Below are positions 47,682 through 57,185 of a stretch of DNA of 64,000 bases, piece after piece. The position numbers and the translations under genes were made by a program. The stretch is from Pseudomonas sp. GTDB taxonomy: Bacteria; Pseudomonadota; Gammaproteobacteria; Pseudomonadales; Pseudomonadaceae. Each line of letters opens with the position of its first letter. The first letter of the stretch is position 1. The stretch is taken from NCBI RefSeq assembly GCF_017744435.1, contig NZ_JAGIBG010000012.1:77633-141632 (forward strand). The letters run 5' to 3'. The notes beneath the pieces were generated by a model, which was not told where the DNA came from, ran no database searches, and was given only the letters and a program-made list of their open reading frames with translations.

Positions 47682-47704
47682 ACCGAGTTGCAGCCTGAAG
47701 CGCT

Positions 47705-48304
47705 TTAGCGAGCCATGACCGAGTTGAAGAGCGCCGAAGCCAACCACCCCTCCAGCCAGCTCCGCACCCGCGGATAAGCCGCCTCGGCGAACCACAGCGG
47801 TTCGACCCCGGCAAACTGGCGCATCAGGGGCAACAGCGCGGCATCGGCCAGGCTCGGGTGATCGGCCAGCAGGTATGGCCGGCCTTCGAGCAACTGTTCA
47901 AGCTCCGCCAGCCAGGCCTCGGCCTGCAGGCGATAGTGCTCGCGTGAGTACTCCGGGTAGCGCTCGGCGTACTTGTACAAGTTCACCTGGGCCTTGAACG
48001 TGCTGTCGTTGCGGGCTATCAGCGCCTCGGCGTGCTGCGCGGCGGCCGGGTCGGCCTGCAGGCGCCAGTCCTGCGGGTCGTGTTGCTCGAGCGCCCAGCG
48101 CATGATGTCCAGGCTCTCCTCCAGTACACCGTCACCGGTATCCAGCACCGGCACCGTACCCTTGGGCGACAAGGCCAGCAGTGCGGCCGGCTTGTTCTTC
48201 ATCGCCACCTCGACGACCTCCACCGTGCAGCCGGCATAGCGCAGCGCCAGGCGTGCACGCATGGCCCATGGGCAGCGACGGAACGAGTAGAGGATCACCC
48301 GCAC
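47705..48304 (-). CDS. glutathione S-transferase family protein
   Basis: A 199-aa protein with an N-terminal thioredoxin-like domain (~1-75) and a C-terminal all-helical domain (~85-195). The N-terminal motif YSFRRCPWAMRARL carries the Cys-Pro found in the Omega/Beta-type classes, and PKGTVPVL with EESLDI forms the glutathione site. The start codon is a GTG inside the 3' end of sbcC (overlap 10 bp), so it is translated from the sbcDC transcript. A GTG two codons later is an alternative. Its role beside sbcDC is unclear. Confidence 0.85.
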   Translation of the reverse strand: MRVILYSFRRCPWAMRARLALRYAGCTVEVVEVAMKNKPAALLALSPKGTVPVLDTGDGVLEESLDIMRWALEQHDPQDWRLQADPAAAQHAEALIARNDSTFKAQVNLYKYAERYPEYSREHYRLQAEAWLAELEQLLEGRPYLLADHPSLADAALLPLMRQFAGVEPLWFAEAAYPRVRSWLEGWLASALFNSVMAR

Positions 48305-51300
48305 ACCTCCACGTCGCTCAGGCCATTGCCCTGGCGGCGCACCTGGATCTGCACCGGAATGCGCTCGTGCATCTCCTGCACGTGGGAGATCACCGCAACC
48401 TTGCGCCCCTGCGCCTGCAGGCCGTCGAGGGCGTCCATGGCCAGTTGCAGCGATTCCGGGTCGAGGCTGCCGAAGCCTTCGTCGATGAACAGCGACTCGA
48501 TGCGCAGGGTGCTCGAGGCCATCGATGCCAGGCCCAGGGCCAGGGCCAGCGAGACCAGGAAGGTTTCACCGCCGGACAGCGAGTGTACCGAACGCAGCTC
48601 GTCGCCCATTTCGGTGTCCAGCACCAGCAGGCCCAGGGCACTGCCACCGCGTTTGAGGCGGTAACGGCGCGCCAGCTGGCGCAGTTGGGCGTTGGCGTGG
48701 TGCAGCAGCAGGTCGAGGTTGTAGCCCTGGGCGATCTTGCGGAACACGTCGCCCGAGGCCGAGCCGATCAGCGCGTTCAGCCGCGCCCAACGCTGCCATT
48801 GCTGGTAGGCCTGCTCGATTTCCCCGGCCAGGGCCTGGCTCGCCTGCTGGCGGCGCTGGTCGTCGGCCTGTTGCGCGCGCAGTTCGGCGCATTGCTGTTC
48901 ATGGCCGGCCAGCCGCTCGCGCAGCTCGCCCAGCGCTTGCTCCAGGTCTTCGACCGAAGCGTCGACGCTCATCTGCGCGGCGTGCTGCTGCAGGCGCTGG
49001 TCGCGCTCCTGAAGCAGCACCCGGCTCTGCTCGATGGCCTTCTCGGCGCCTTGCAGGCGCTGGCGCAGCTCACCCAATTGGGCGTCGTCGATGGCCAGCA
49101 GGCGATCCAGCCCGGCATCGTCCAGCTCCGGATGCTCGGCGCGCCATTGGGCAATGTCGCCCTGCAGCTGCTGGCACTCGCTTTCCAGCGCCTGCTGCTG
49201 CTGGGTATTGGCCTTGAGTTCGCTGGCCAGTTGCACGCCTTGGGTGCGCAGGTCCTGCAGGCGCTGGGCGGTGTCTGCATCGACAGCGCGCGCCTGCTCC
49301 AGCTGGCTGTCCATGTGCTGTTGCCAGGCTTCGGCGCTGGCCTGCTCGCCAAGCAGCTCGGCCAGCGCGGCCTGGGCCTGCTGACGTTGGGTGTCGAGTG
49401 CGGCGAGCTGTTGCTGCGCCTGCGTCAAGGCTTGAGCGCGCGCCTGTTGCTGGTCGCGCAGCTTGTCCAACTGCACCTGGCGTGCCTGCTGTTCTTCCTG
49501 CTCGTCCTTGCGCTGCTCCAGTTGCTGCAGGCGCTGGGCGATCTGCTGGTCAAGGGCCAGGAAGGCATTGGCCGGGTCATCGCCAAGGGCTTTGAGTACA
49601 TCGCCCGGGAGCACATTGGCCAAGTCATTGAGGCCCTGCTCCAGCTGTTGTTCATCACTGGCCAGGGCCTGGTGCTGCTGGTCGAGATGGCGCTGGGCCT
49701 GTTGCTGGGCTTCCTGCGCTGCCTGCAGGTGCTGGTTGAGGCGCGCGGCATCCTTCTGCAGGGCGAGCAGGGCGCTCTGGCGCTTCTCGTCCTTGCCGAT
49801 TTCGTCGTCCAGGCGCCGCAGCTGGCTGTCGAGCCAGGCGCTGCGGGCCTTGTCGTCCTGTGGGGCGAGGGCGGGCCAGAGGCTGTGCGCCTGCACCTGC
49901 GCCACCAGCGGCTGCAACTGCTCGCCAAGCTGCTGCTGTTGCTGCTGAGCGTCCTTGAGCTGGGCGTTGACCACGCCGAGCTGGGTGCGCAGTTCGACCA
50001 GCTTGCCGTTGAGGGCTTCGACCTGTTTCTGCGCCGCGTCCTCTTCGGCCTGGTCGTGGCGGCCAAGGCTCTGCAGCAGGGCCTCAGGCTGATGGAACGG
50101 GTGTTCGGCACTGCCACACACCGGGCAGGGCTCGCCATCGCGCAATTGGCCGCGCAGTTCTTCGACACTGGTATTGCGCGCCAGGCGCTGGCGCTCCAGC
50201 AACTGGCGGGTGAGGTTGAGCGCCTGTTCGGCGGCTTCCAGTTCGGCCTTGGCCGCCGTGCCTTCGCCGATCAGTTGCTGGCGATGCTGCATGGCCTGCT
50301 GCTGACGCTCACGCAGGGCATCGAGCTGCTGGCGCAGTTCCTGCTCACGGCCATGCAGGCGCGACAGCTCCTCGACGGCGCGTTGCTGTTTGCGGTTGTC
50401 CTGCAGCATGTTGCCGAGCAGGTCGATCTGTTCGGCCAGGGCCTGGGGTTCGGCCTTGGCTTCACGGAACAGCAGCTCGAAGTGGTCGCGCTGGCTCTGC
50501 AACTGGACATTGGCCTGGCTGGCCAGAGCCTGCAGACCGGGTAGTTCCTCGCGGCCCTTGGCCAGGCGGCCACCGATCAGCATCACCTGCTTGAGTTGCG
50601 GCAGGTAGGCCTGCCAGGCATTGGCCAGGCCGGCCAGGTGCTGGCTGTCGGCCAGGGCAGTGTCGATCTGCGCCAGTTGCAGCTGGCTGCGCTGCTGGTT
50701 CACTCCCGTTTGCTGCAGTTGCTGCTGGCTTTCGGCAACGTGCTGCGCGGCCTGATCGCAGGTGCTGCGTTGCCCCGCCAGTTCCTGGTCAAGACGCACC
50801 AGGTTGTCCTGGCCCGCGAAGGCCTGGCGCAGGCGTGGGGCATTTTCGCTGTGCAGGGTCTGGCGCTGTGCCAGGGCCTCGCGAGACGTCAGCAGTGCCT
50901 GTTCCAGTTCTGCGGTGCGCGTCTGCAATTCGCTTTGCTGGCGCTGTTGCTCGGCGATCTGCGCCGCGACCGGGGCCAGTTGCGCGCCGAGCATCTGCTG
51001 GCGGTGGAATTGGTGGCGTTGTGGTGCCAGGCGCTCCAGGCGTTGCAGGTCGAGGCGCTGCTCGGCCAGCTGCTGCCAGTCCTGTTCGGCAGCTTGCAGG
51101 GCGGCGCCGGCTTCGGCGTGCTGGGCCTGCAGCTGGCGTTGTTCATCGAGCCAGCTGCGTTGCTGCTCCAGCTGGCGCTCGCCGGCCTGGTCGGCCTTGA
51201 CCTGTTGCAACGCCTGCTCCAGGCGCTGGTCAAGTTCGGCACGGGCCTCGGCGGCCATCGGCAGCAAGTGACTGGCGCGGTCATTGAGGGCTTTGTGTGC

Positions 51301-51939
51301 TTCGCCGGTTTCCCGTGCCTTGCTGAAGGCGCGCTGGCCGAGGCGGGTGTAGATGGCGGTGTTGGTGAGCTTTTCCAGCAGCTCGCTGCGCTCTTTGTCA
51401 TCCGCCTTGAGGAAGGCGCCGAACTCGCTTTGCGCCAGCATCACCGCGCGGGTGAACTGCTCGAAATTCAGGCCCAGGCGGGCTTCGATCAGTTGCTTGT
51501 ACTCGCTCTTGCCGCTGCCCAGCACCTGTTCGCTGTCCAGGTCATACAGGCTCTGGCGGCTGAATTGCAGCTTGCCGTTGGCCTTGTCGCGGGCGCGGTT
51601 GGCTTCCCAGCGGGCGCGGTAGCGGTGGCCGTCGATGCCGACGAAGTCGACTTCGGCAAAACCGCTGCCGGTGCCACGGCGCAGCAGGTTGCGCGGGTCG
51701 GACGTGGGGATTTCGCCGTCGGCGTCCGGCACCTTGGCTTCGCGGCCGATGTCGTTCAGGCGCGGCACGGTGCCGAACAGGGCCAGGCACAGGGCATCGA
51801 GCAAGGTGCTCTTGCCGGCGCCGGTGGGCCCGGTGATGGCGAACAGGCCAGCGCTGGCCAGGGGCTCGGCGGTGAAGTCGATGTCGACCGGGCCGGCCAG
51901 GGATGCCAGGTTCTTCAGGCGGATGGCGAGAATCTTCAT
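48295..51939 (-). CDS. sbcC: exonuclease subunit SbcC (Rad50 family)
   Basis: A 1214-aa SMC-like ATPase that, with SbcD, opens hairpin and palindromic DNA and trims double-strand ends. Walker A GPTGAGKS is at residues 37-44. A coiled-coil region rich in Gln, Leu and Glu follows, with the zinc-hook CPVC near residue 603. The signature LSGGETFLVSLALALGLAS and Walker B LFIDEGFGSLD are near the C-terminus. The ATG overlaps the sbcD stop by four bases. Confidence 0.97.
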   Translation of the reverse strand: MKILAIRLKNLASLAGPVDIDFTAEPLASAGLFAITGPTGAGKSTLLDALCLALFGTVPRLNDIGREAKVPDADGEIPTSDPRNLLRRGTGSGFAEVDFVGIDGHRYRARWEANRARDKANGKLQFSRQSLYDLDSEQVLGSGKSEYKQLIEARLGLNFEQFTRAVMLAQSEFGAFLKADDKERSELLEKLTNTAIYTRLGQRAFSKARETGEAHKALNDRASHLLPMAAEARAELDQRLEQALQQVKADQAGERQLEQQRSWLDEQRQLQAQHAEAGAALQAAEQDWQQLAEQRLDLQRLERLAPQRHQFHRQQMLGAQLAPVAAQIAEQQRQQSELQTRTAELEQALLTSREALAQRQTLHSENAPRLRQAFAGQDNLVRLDQELAGQRSTCDQAAQHVAESQQQLQQTGVNQQRSQLQLAQIDTALADSQHLAGLANAWQAYLPQLKQVMLIGGRLAKGREELPGLQALASQANVQLQSQRDHFELLFREAKAEPQALAEQIDLLGNMLQDNRKQQRAVEELSRLHGREQELRQQLDALRERQQQAMQHRQQLIGEGTAAKAELEAAEQALNLTRQLLERQRLARNTSVEELRGQLRDGEPCPVCGSAEHPFHQPEALLQSLGRHDQAEEDAAQKQVEALNGKLVELRTQLGVVNAQLKDAQQQQQQLGEQLQPLVAQVQAHSLWPALAPQDDKARSAWLDSQLRRLDDEIGKDEKRQSALLALQKDAARLNQHLQAAQEAQQQAQRHLDQQHQALASDEQQLEQGLNDLANVLPGDVLKALGDDPANAFLALDQQIAQRLQQLEQRKDEQEEQQARQVQLDKLRDQQQARAQALTQAQQQLAALDTQRQQAQAALAELLGEQASAEAWQQHMDSQLEQARAVDADTAQRLQDLRTQGVQLASELKANTQQQQALESECQQLQGDIAQWRAEHPELDDAGLDRLLAIDDAQLGELRQRLQGAEKAIEQSRVLLQERDQRLQQHAAQMSVDASVEDLEQALGELRERLAGHEQQCAELRAQQADDQRRQQASQALAGEIEQAYQQWQRWARLNALIGSASGDVFRKIAQGYNLDLLLHHANAQLRQLARRYRLKRGGSALGLLVLDTEMGDELRSVHSLSGGETFLVSLALALGLASMASSTLRIESLFIDEGFGSLDPESLQLAMDALDGLQAQGRKVAVISHVQEMHERIPVQIQVRRQGNGLSDVEVCG

Positions 51940-53174
51940 GGCTGTTCCTCTTCCAGCTGGACGTCCTGCAGCAGCAGGGCGAAATCGGCCAGGGCCTGCT
52001 CGTCGACGGGGTTGCCGTAGGCCTGCTCCCAGGCGCGGCTGAACAGGTCCTGCGGGGTCATCTGCGCCAGTTCGACGAATGCCAGGTCGTCGTCTTCGCT
52101 GTTGTTGCGGCCAGCGTACTCGGCGCTGATGCGGATCAACCGCACAGCTTTGCCCTCAAGCGCGGTTTCGATCTGCTGGCGCAGATCGGGTTGAGGTTCA
52201 TCCAGAATCACTCGAACCTCCAGCCAGGGCTGGCGGTTGGGGTCTTCGAGCAGGTCGATCACCGGCAGCTCGGCCAGCTGTTCGAGCAGTTCGCCCAGCG
52301 GCGCCGGGCCGACCCGCTGCAGGGCTACCGCACGGGGTACCGGGCGCGGCTCGACACTGACCAGCTCGCTGCCCTCCAGTTCGACTTCCAGCACCTGGTG
52401 CGGGTAGTTGATTTCGGCGAACGACAGCGGGATCGGCGAGCCGCTGTAACGGATGCGGCTTTCGCGGTTGACCTTCTGCGGCTTGTGCAGGTGGCCGAGC
52501 GCGACGTAGCTGATCGACTTGTCGAACAGCTTGGCCGGCAAGGCCTCGGCATTGCCGATGATCAGGCTGCGCTCGGAGTCTTCGGACACCGCGCCACCGG
52601 CCATGTGCGCATGGCTGATGGCGATCAGCGCCTGGTCCTTCTTGCGCTTTTTCTGCGCCGCGCCAATCAGTTGCTGATGCACCTGGGTGATGCCTTGCAG
52701 GTAGTCGTCGCCCAGCTGCGGGCCGGTCACTTCGGCCGGGCGCAGGAAGGGCAGGGCCAGGCACCAGGCAGCGACCTTGCCGCGGCCGTTGGTCAGCGGA
52801 ATCAGCAGGCGCTCGGCATCCAGCTGGCCCTCGTCGAGCCAGTGCACCCGGCCCAGCGCGTGGGTGCGCAGGCGGCGCATGAGTGCGGCGGGCAGCTCGA
52901 TGCGCGAGCCGGAGTCGTGGTTGCCGGCGATCATCACGATGTCCAGCTTGGGCTGCTGCTCGTGGGCCTGGACGATGAAGTCGTAGAGCCGCTCCTGGGC
53001 TTTGACCGGCGGGTTGACCGTGTCGAAGATGTCGCCGGCAATCAGCAGCGCGTCCGGCTGGCGCAGGCGCAGCTGGCCGAGCAGCCAGTCGAGGAAGCAG
53101 GCGTGTTCGAAGTCGCGTTCCTGGCCGTGCAGGCTTTGGCCCAGGTGCCAGTCGGAGGTGTGAAACAGACGCAT
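51936..53174 (-). CDS. sbcD: exonuclease subunit SbcD (Mre11 family)
   Basis: A 412-aa Mn-dependent nuclease. Phosphoesterase motifs are in order: HTSDWHLGQ (~5-13), AGDIFDTVNPP (~46-56), AGNHDSGSR (~83-91), ISHAHMAGG (~190) and ALGHLHKPQ (~225). This is the full Mre11-type active site. It acts with SbcC on DNA ends and hairpins. It is the first gene of the sbcD-sbcC-gst operon. No LexA box was seen in the 228 bp upstream. Confidence 0.97.
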   Translation of the reverse strand: MRLFHTSDWHLGQSLHGQERDFEHACFLDWLLGQLRLRQPDALLIAGDIFDTVNPPVKAQERLYDFIVQAHEQQPKLDIVMIAGNHDSGSRIELPAALMRRLRTHALGRVHWLDEGQLDAERLLIPLTNGRGKVAAWCLALPFLRPAEVTGPQLGDDYLQGITQVHQQLIGAAQKKRKKDQALIAISHAHMAGGAVSEDSERSLIIGNAEALPAKLFDKSISYVALGHLHKPQKVNRESRIRYSGSPIPLSFAEINYPHQVLEVELEGSELVSVEPRPVPRAVALQRVGPAPLGELLEQLAELPVIDLLEDPNRQPWLEVRVILDEPQPDLRQQIETALEGKAVRLIRISAEYAGRNNSEDDDLAFVELAQMTPQDLFSRAWEQAYGNPVDEQALADFALLLQDVQLEEEQP

Positions 53175-53402
53175 GGATGACCTGTCGGTGTCGAGTCAGC
53201 AAGCCGGGGCTTGGCGTGAATGATGGGCTTTGCGGAGCCGGGTATGGTAACCCAAGCCTGGGTGACAAGGCAGTTGCTCTCACTGGCGCAAGCGATACAT
53301 CCAGCAGCAATCAGCTTGTTTCACGCACTTGGCTGCTTTACGCTCTCAGCCGACCGGATAAGCTGGTCAGTAGACACGGATGACAAGTACAGGAGCTCCC
53401 CC

Positions 53403-53834
53403 ATGGAAGGTATCCCGCAATCCCAATCCACCACTTGCAACCTCAAGCCTAAATGGCAGGAGCGTTTCGCCTTCTTCGACCAGTACGGCAACCCGAGCAG
53501 CGCCGCCTACAAGGCCGCCCTGAAAGCTGCGCCCTTCGGTAAAAGGCTGCTGATCGGAATGAACTTCATCGCCTTCTTCTTCGGCCCGATCTACTTGTTT
53601 GTGCTGGGCCTGTGGAAAAAGAACCTGTCCCTGCTGGGCATCTCCGCAGTCGTCCTCGTGTTGATTGAAATTTTGCAGGGTGCTACCGGCATCGCCATAC
53701 CGAGGGCGCTGGATACTGGCATCAATGTGGCGATCAACGTGATGTATGGTGTTCTCACCAACTATGCCTATTACCTGAAGAAGACCACGGGCCAGCAGGG
53801 CTGGAACCCGTTCGAAGGCCTGCGCGTCCTCTGA
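53403..53834 (+). CDS. DUF2628 membrane protein
   Basis: A 143-aa protein. After a soluble part (KWQERFAFFDQYGNPSS) come two hydrophobic segments, about 50-72 and 76-98 (LLIGMNFIAFFFGPIYLFVLG and LGISAVVLVLIEILQGATG), with a further weak one near the C-terminus. The DUF2628 pattern (KRLLIGMNFIAFFFGPIYLF) is clear. AGGAG sits about 8 nt upstream of the ATG. An earlier in-frame start at 53220 would add about 60 residues without family support. Function unknown. Confidence 0.82.
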   Translation: MEGIPQSQSTTCNLKPKWQERFAFFDQYGNPSSAAYKAALKAAPFGKRLLIGMNFIAFFFGPIYLFVLGLWKKNLSLLGISAVVLVLIEILQGATGIAIPRALDTGINVAINVMYGVLTNYAYYLKKTTGQQGWNPFEGLRVL

Positions 53835-53844
53835 AGCAGCTCCG

Positions 53845-55470
53845 TCATTTGGGATAGAGCGGCGGCAGGCTGCCGCTCTCGCCCGCAGGCAACAACACCT
53901 GCTCGGCCGGTGGAATGGTGCCGATTGCCCGCCATAGATCCTCACCCTGCCAATACTGCCCGCTCTCGCTATACAGCGCCCCGTTCAACCCATCCAGCGC
54001 GTCCGACAGCGGCACGAAGCGCGCCGCCATCTCGGCCAGGGTTTCCGGCTGCTGCCGGGCCCAGGCATCGAGCGCCTGGCGGGTGGCCTGGGGGTCGTTG
54101 GCCTGGCACGCGCGCTTGAGGTCATCCAGCAAAGTACGCGGGCTCGGCCCGTTCTGCGCAGCGCGCAGCACTGCCGGCTGCGAGCGGGCGCGCCACCACA
54201 GGGCGAAACCCAGCACCGTGGTCAGGGCGAACAGCAGGGTGGCGAGCTGCCAGGGCCAGAGCAGGTGGCTGGCGTCGCTGCTGTCGCCGGCCGGGGACTC
54301 GGCGCTCAGCGCCGGATTGTCCAGCACGTCCAGGGTGCGCGCCGGCAGGCTGCTGTGCTCCAGATGGTCTTCGCGGGTGTTCCACCAGGTGACTTCCAGC
54401 GCCGGCAAGGCCAGGTTGCCGCTGTGGGTCGGCACCAGGGCTTCGCGTTCCTCGCGGTTGGCCGTCATGCCGCGCTCACTGATCTCGTTGCGCAGCACCG
54501 GCTGGTCGGGGTAGCGGCGCAGACCGACGATTTCGGTGGCGGGCAGCTGCGGCAGCTGGGTGCTCGACAGGCCCTCGGCGCGCAAGGTGATGCTGCGCGT
54601 GAGGGAGTCGCCGATCTGTGGCTGCTGGCTGGCCGGGTCGGGGTTCCAGTGTTCTTCCAGGGTCAGGTCACGTGCCGGCAGCCAGGGCACGTTGGCCGGC
54701 CAGTCGGCGGGGATCGGGCGCACGGTCAGGCGCAGCGGCAGTGAGCTGACTTGCACCTGGCGGCCCGCCCGGGCGGTGCCGGCGGGTTGCTGAGCGTTGT
54801 CGGCGGCGGTGGCGGTGAAGGTCAACGGTGGGATGTCCAGGTCGCCGCTCTGCTGCGGATACACCGCGTAGCGGGTTTCGATCACCCCGTGGCGCACGCC
54901 GTTGATTTCTTTCTCGTAAGTGCGCGATTCACCCAGCGGCTCGACCTTGGCGTTTTCCAGTTGCAGCGGGCTCAGGCTGCTGTCGTCGTACAGCGACACC
55001 GAATGGTAGATGCGCAGGGTCAGCACGGCCTGGGCCTGGACGTATACTTCGTTGCTGTCCAGGGTGGCCTCGACGAACACCTGCGAGGCGATCTCCGGGC
55101 GGCTGCTGTCGGCCTGCAGCACCTGCAGGTCGATGGCCTGGCTGTGCGACTGGCCCAGTTGCAGTTCGGGGATGCGCAGGCTGCCGCTGCGCCGTGGCAG
55201 CAGGGTGATGATCCAGCGGGTGCTGGCGCGGGTTTCGCCGTCGAGGGTGTGCAGGCTGTTCAGCTGGCGCGTGCCGCGCACTTCGAAGTCGCTGTCCAGG
55301 GCGCGCAGGTCGGGCTTGCCGAACTGGGTCACGTCCTGGCTTTCGAGGGTCAGCTCAAGGGTTTCGCCGGCTTCCAGGCGCGTGCGGTCGACGCTGGCCT
55401 GCAGCGTGGGTAGGGCCTGGGCCATGACGGCCCACAACAGGCCGAGTAGAAAGACGCCGAAGCGACTCAT
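53845..55470 (-). CDS. BatD family protein
   Basis: A 541-aa protein with a signal peptide (MSRFGVFLLGLLWAVMAQA), two or three Ig-like beta domains typical of BatD (~25-400) and one C-terminal membrane segment (~417-437, LLWPWQLATLLFALTTVLGF). It lies last in the MoxR-Bat operon, its start overlapping the stop of the VWA/TPR gene. The family is linked to aerotolerance in some anaerobes and to envelope stress; the role here is not known. Confidence 0.86.
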   Translation of the reverse strand: MSRFGVFLLGLLWAVMAQALPTLQASVDRTRLEAGETLELTLESQDVTQFGKPDLRALDSDFEVRGTRQLNSLHTLDGETRASTRWIITLLPRRSGSLRIPELQLGQSHSQAIDLQVLQADSSRPEIASQVFVEATLDSNEVYVQAQAVLTLRIYHSVSLYDDSSLSPLQLENAKVEPLGESRTYEKEINGVRHGVIETRYAVYPQQSGDLDIPPLTFTATAADNAQQPAGTARAGRQVQVSSLPLRLTVRPIPADWPANVPWLPARDLTLEEHWNPDPASQQPQIGDSLTRSITLRAEGLSSTQLPQLPATEIVGLRRYPDQPVLRNEISERGMTANREEREALVPTHSGNLALPALEVTWWNTREDHLEHSSLPARTLDVLDNPALSAESPAGDSSDASHLLWPWQLATLLFALTTVLGFALWWRARSQPAVLRAAQNGPSPRTLLDDLKRACQANDPQATRQALDAWARQQPETLAEMAARFVPLSDALDGLNGALYSESGQYWQGEDLWRAIGTIPPAEQVLLPAGESGSLPPLYPK

Positions 55471-57185
55471 CGTGTTTTTTCCTGATGCAATTGCTGTTCA
55501 TACCAGAATTTGCGCCGCAACAGCTCCGCCGGGTTGTCGGGGATCTCGCGCAGCCATTGTTCCAGGGCCTGGCGCTGTTCGGCATCGAGGCTGGTCGACA
55601 CCGGGCGCTGCGGCGGCTGGGTGATGCTGTCGTCATCGCCGCCCTGGTTGCCGGGTGCCGCCTGGCTGTTGTTGCTGCCTTCGCCGGGTTGTTCGGCGTT
55701 GGCCTGTTCCTCACTGCCGGGCGTGCCTTGGGTGGGGCTGCTGGCCGAGCTGCTGTTGCCTTCGGTTTCGCTGCCGGGGGTGCCTTGGGCATCGCTGTTG
55801 GCCGGTTGTTCTTCGGCCTGGGCCTCGCGTTGCTGCAGCAGTTGCTGCACCAGCGCCTGGTTGGCCAGCGCCGGCTGCAGGTCGGGCTGGCGCTCCAGGG
55901 CCTGTTCGTAGGCATCCAGGGCGGCTTCCAGCTCGCCACTGCGGGCCAGGGCATTGCCTCGATTGTAGTGGGCTGCGGCGCTGTCGCCCTGGGCAAAGGC
56001 CTCGGCGGCACCGGCATAGTCGCCGGCCTGGTACAGCGCCATGCCGCGCCATTGCGGGTCCTGGAAGTGCCGGGCGGCGTCTGCCGGGCGCTGTTTGCGC
56101 AGCAGCATCTGGCCCTGTTGATCGGGGCGCAGCCACAGGTCGTTGAACTCGAAGGCCTGGCTGGGTTGCGGCAGGGCCAGCAGCAGCGGCAGGCAGAACA
56201 GCCAGCCGCGGCGCCCGGCACAGGCAGCCAGCAGCAACAACGGCAGCAGTAACCAGTAGCCCTGGTCGGCCCAGCTGTCCAGTTGCAGGGTCTGGCCGGC
56301 ATCGTGCAGGCGGCGCGGGTTGTCGAACAGGCCAAGGCCGCGCAGGTCGAGGTCGTCGATGCGGGCATGGCGGTAGCGCCCGCCGGTACCACTGATGAAG
56401 GCCTTGAGGCTGGCGCTGTCGAGCCGTGGCAGGAGGATGCCACCCTGGTCATCCTTGAGGTATTCGCCATTGGCCTGTCGCACTGGCGCGCCGTCGCCGG
56501 TGCCGATGCCGAGCATTAGCAGGCTCGGGCCCTGGCGGCCGAGGGCCTGGGTGATGCCCTGACGCTCCGGCGCGCTCAGCGCCGAGCCGACCAGCAGCAG
56601 GCGACCCTGGCCGAGGCCGCTCTGGGCCAGCAGGGCCAGGCCTTTTTGTACGGCCAGGTCGGCGCGCTGGCCGGTTTTGGGCATGATCGACGGGTCGATG
56701 GCTTCCAGCAGGTTGCGCGTGGTGCCCAGGTCATCCGACAGCGGCACCAGGGTGTGGGCGCTGCCGGCATAGACGATCAGCGCGGTCTGGCTGTCGTTGC
56801 GGTGTTCGAGCAGATCGAGGATCTTGCGCCGGGCCTGTTCCAGGCGGTTGGGCGCAACGTCGTCGGCAAGCATCTGCGGGGTCAGTTCGAGCAGGATCAC
56901 CAGCGGGTCGGCCGGGCGCTGGCGGGTTTCCTCCAGGCGCTGCCAGCTCGGCCCGAGCAGGGCCAGCACCACCAGCAGCCAGGCCAGGCCCAACGCCACC
57001 CAGGGCAGCTTGCTGTTGCTGCCGCTGCCGCCGCCAAGCAGCACCGGGTGGAACGCTGGCGGCAGGATCATCTGCCAGCGCCCGGCGCGCTTGCGCCGGT
57101 GCCACAGCTTGAACAGCAGCCAGCCGAGCAAGGGCACGACCAGCAGCCAGAGCGGGCGCAGCCATTGTGGCCAGAGATCGATCAT
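55467..57185 (-). CDS. VWA and TPR membrane protein (BatB/BatC-like)
   Basis: A 572-aa protein. Two N-terminal spans (~10-25 and ~58-78) precede a VWA domain (~85-290) with a degenerate metal site. Where VWA proteins have DxSxS, it reads ELTPQ (LLELTPQML). A third and fourth span follow (~310-345). A TPR-like region (~385-450) and a Gln/Glu/Ser/Pro low-complexity tail end it. It joins the VWA of BatB to the TPR of BatC. The start MIDLWPQ was chosen over an upstream in-frame start that lies in the batA gene; it overlaps the BatA stop by four bases. Confidence 0.85.
   Translation of the reverse strand: MIDLWPQWLRPLWLLVVPLLGWLLFKLWHRRKRAGRWQMILPPAFHPVLLGGGSGSNSKLPWVALGLAWLLVVLALLGPSWQRLEETRQRPADPLVILLELTPQMLADDVAPNRLEQARRKILDLLEHRNDSQTALIVYAGSAHTLVPLSDDLGTTRNLLEAIDPSIMPKTGQRADLAVQKGLALLAQSGLGQGRLLLVGSALSAPERQGITQALGRQGPSLLMLGIGTGDGAPVRQANGEYLKDDQGGILLPRLDSASLKAFISGTGGRYRHARIDDLDLRGLGLFDNPRRLHDAGQTLQLDSWADQGYWLLLPLLLLAACAGRRGWLFCLPLLLALPQPSQAFEFNDLWLRPDQQGQMLLRKQRPADAARHFQDPQWRGMALYQAGDYAGAAEAFAQGDSAAAHYNRGNALARSGELEAALDAYEQALERQPDLQPALANQALVQQLLQQREAQAEEQPANSDAQGTPGSETEGNSSSASSPTQGTPGSEEQANAEQPGEGSNNSQAAPGNQGGDDDSITQPPQRPVSTSLDAEQRQALEQWLREIPDNPAELLRRKFWYEQQLHQEKTR

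Noticed and set aside
48181-53180. Large plus-strand ORFs (787, 474, 425 aa) over sbcC and sbcD
   Set aside because: The opposite strand encodes intact SbcC and SbcD. The leucine-rich appearance is the complement of Gln/Glu-rich coiled coil.
53175-53402. LexA box or other SOS signal before sbcD
   Set aside because: No CTGT-N8-ACAG motif was found in the 228 bp. Nothing else supportable is seen there beyond the DUF2628 ribosome-binding site.
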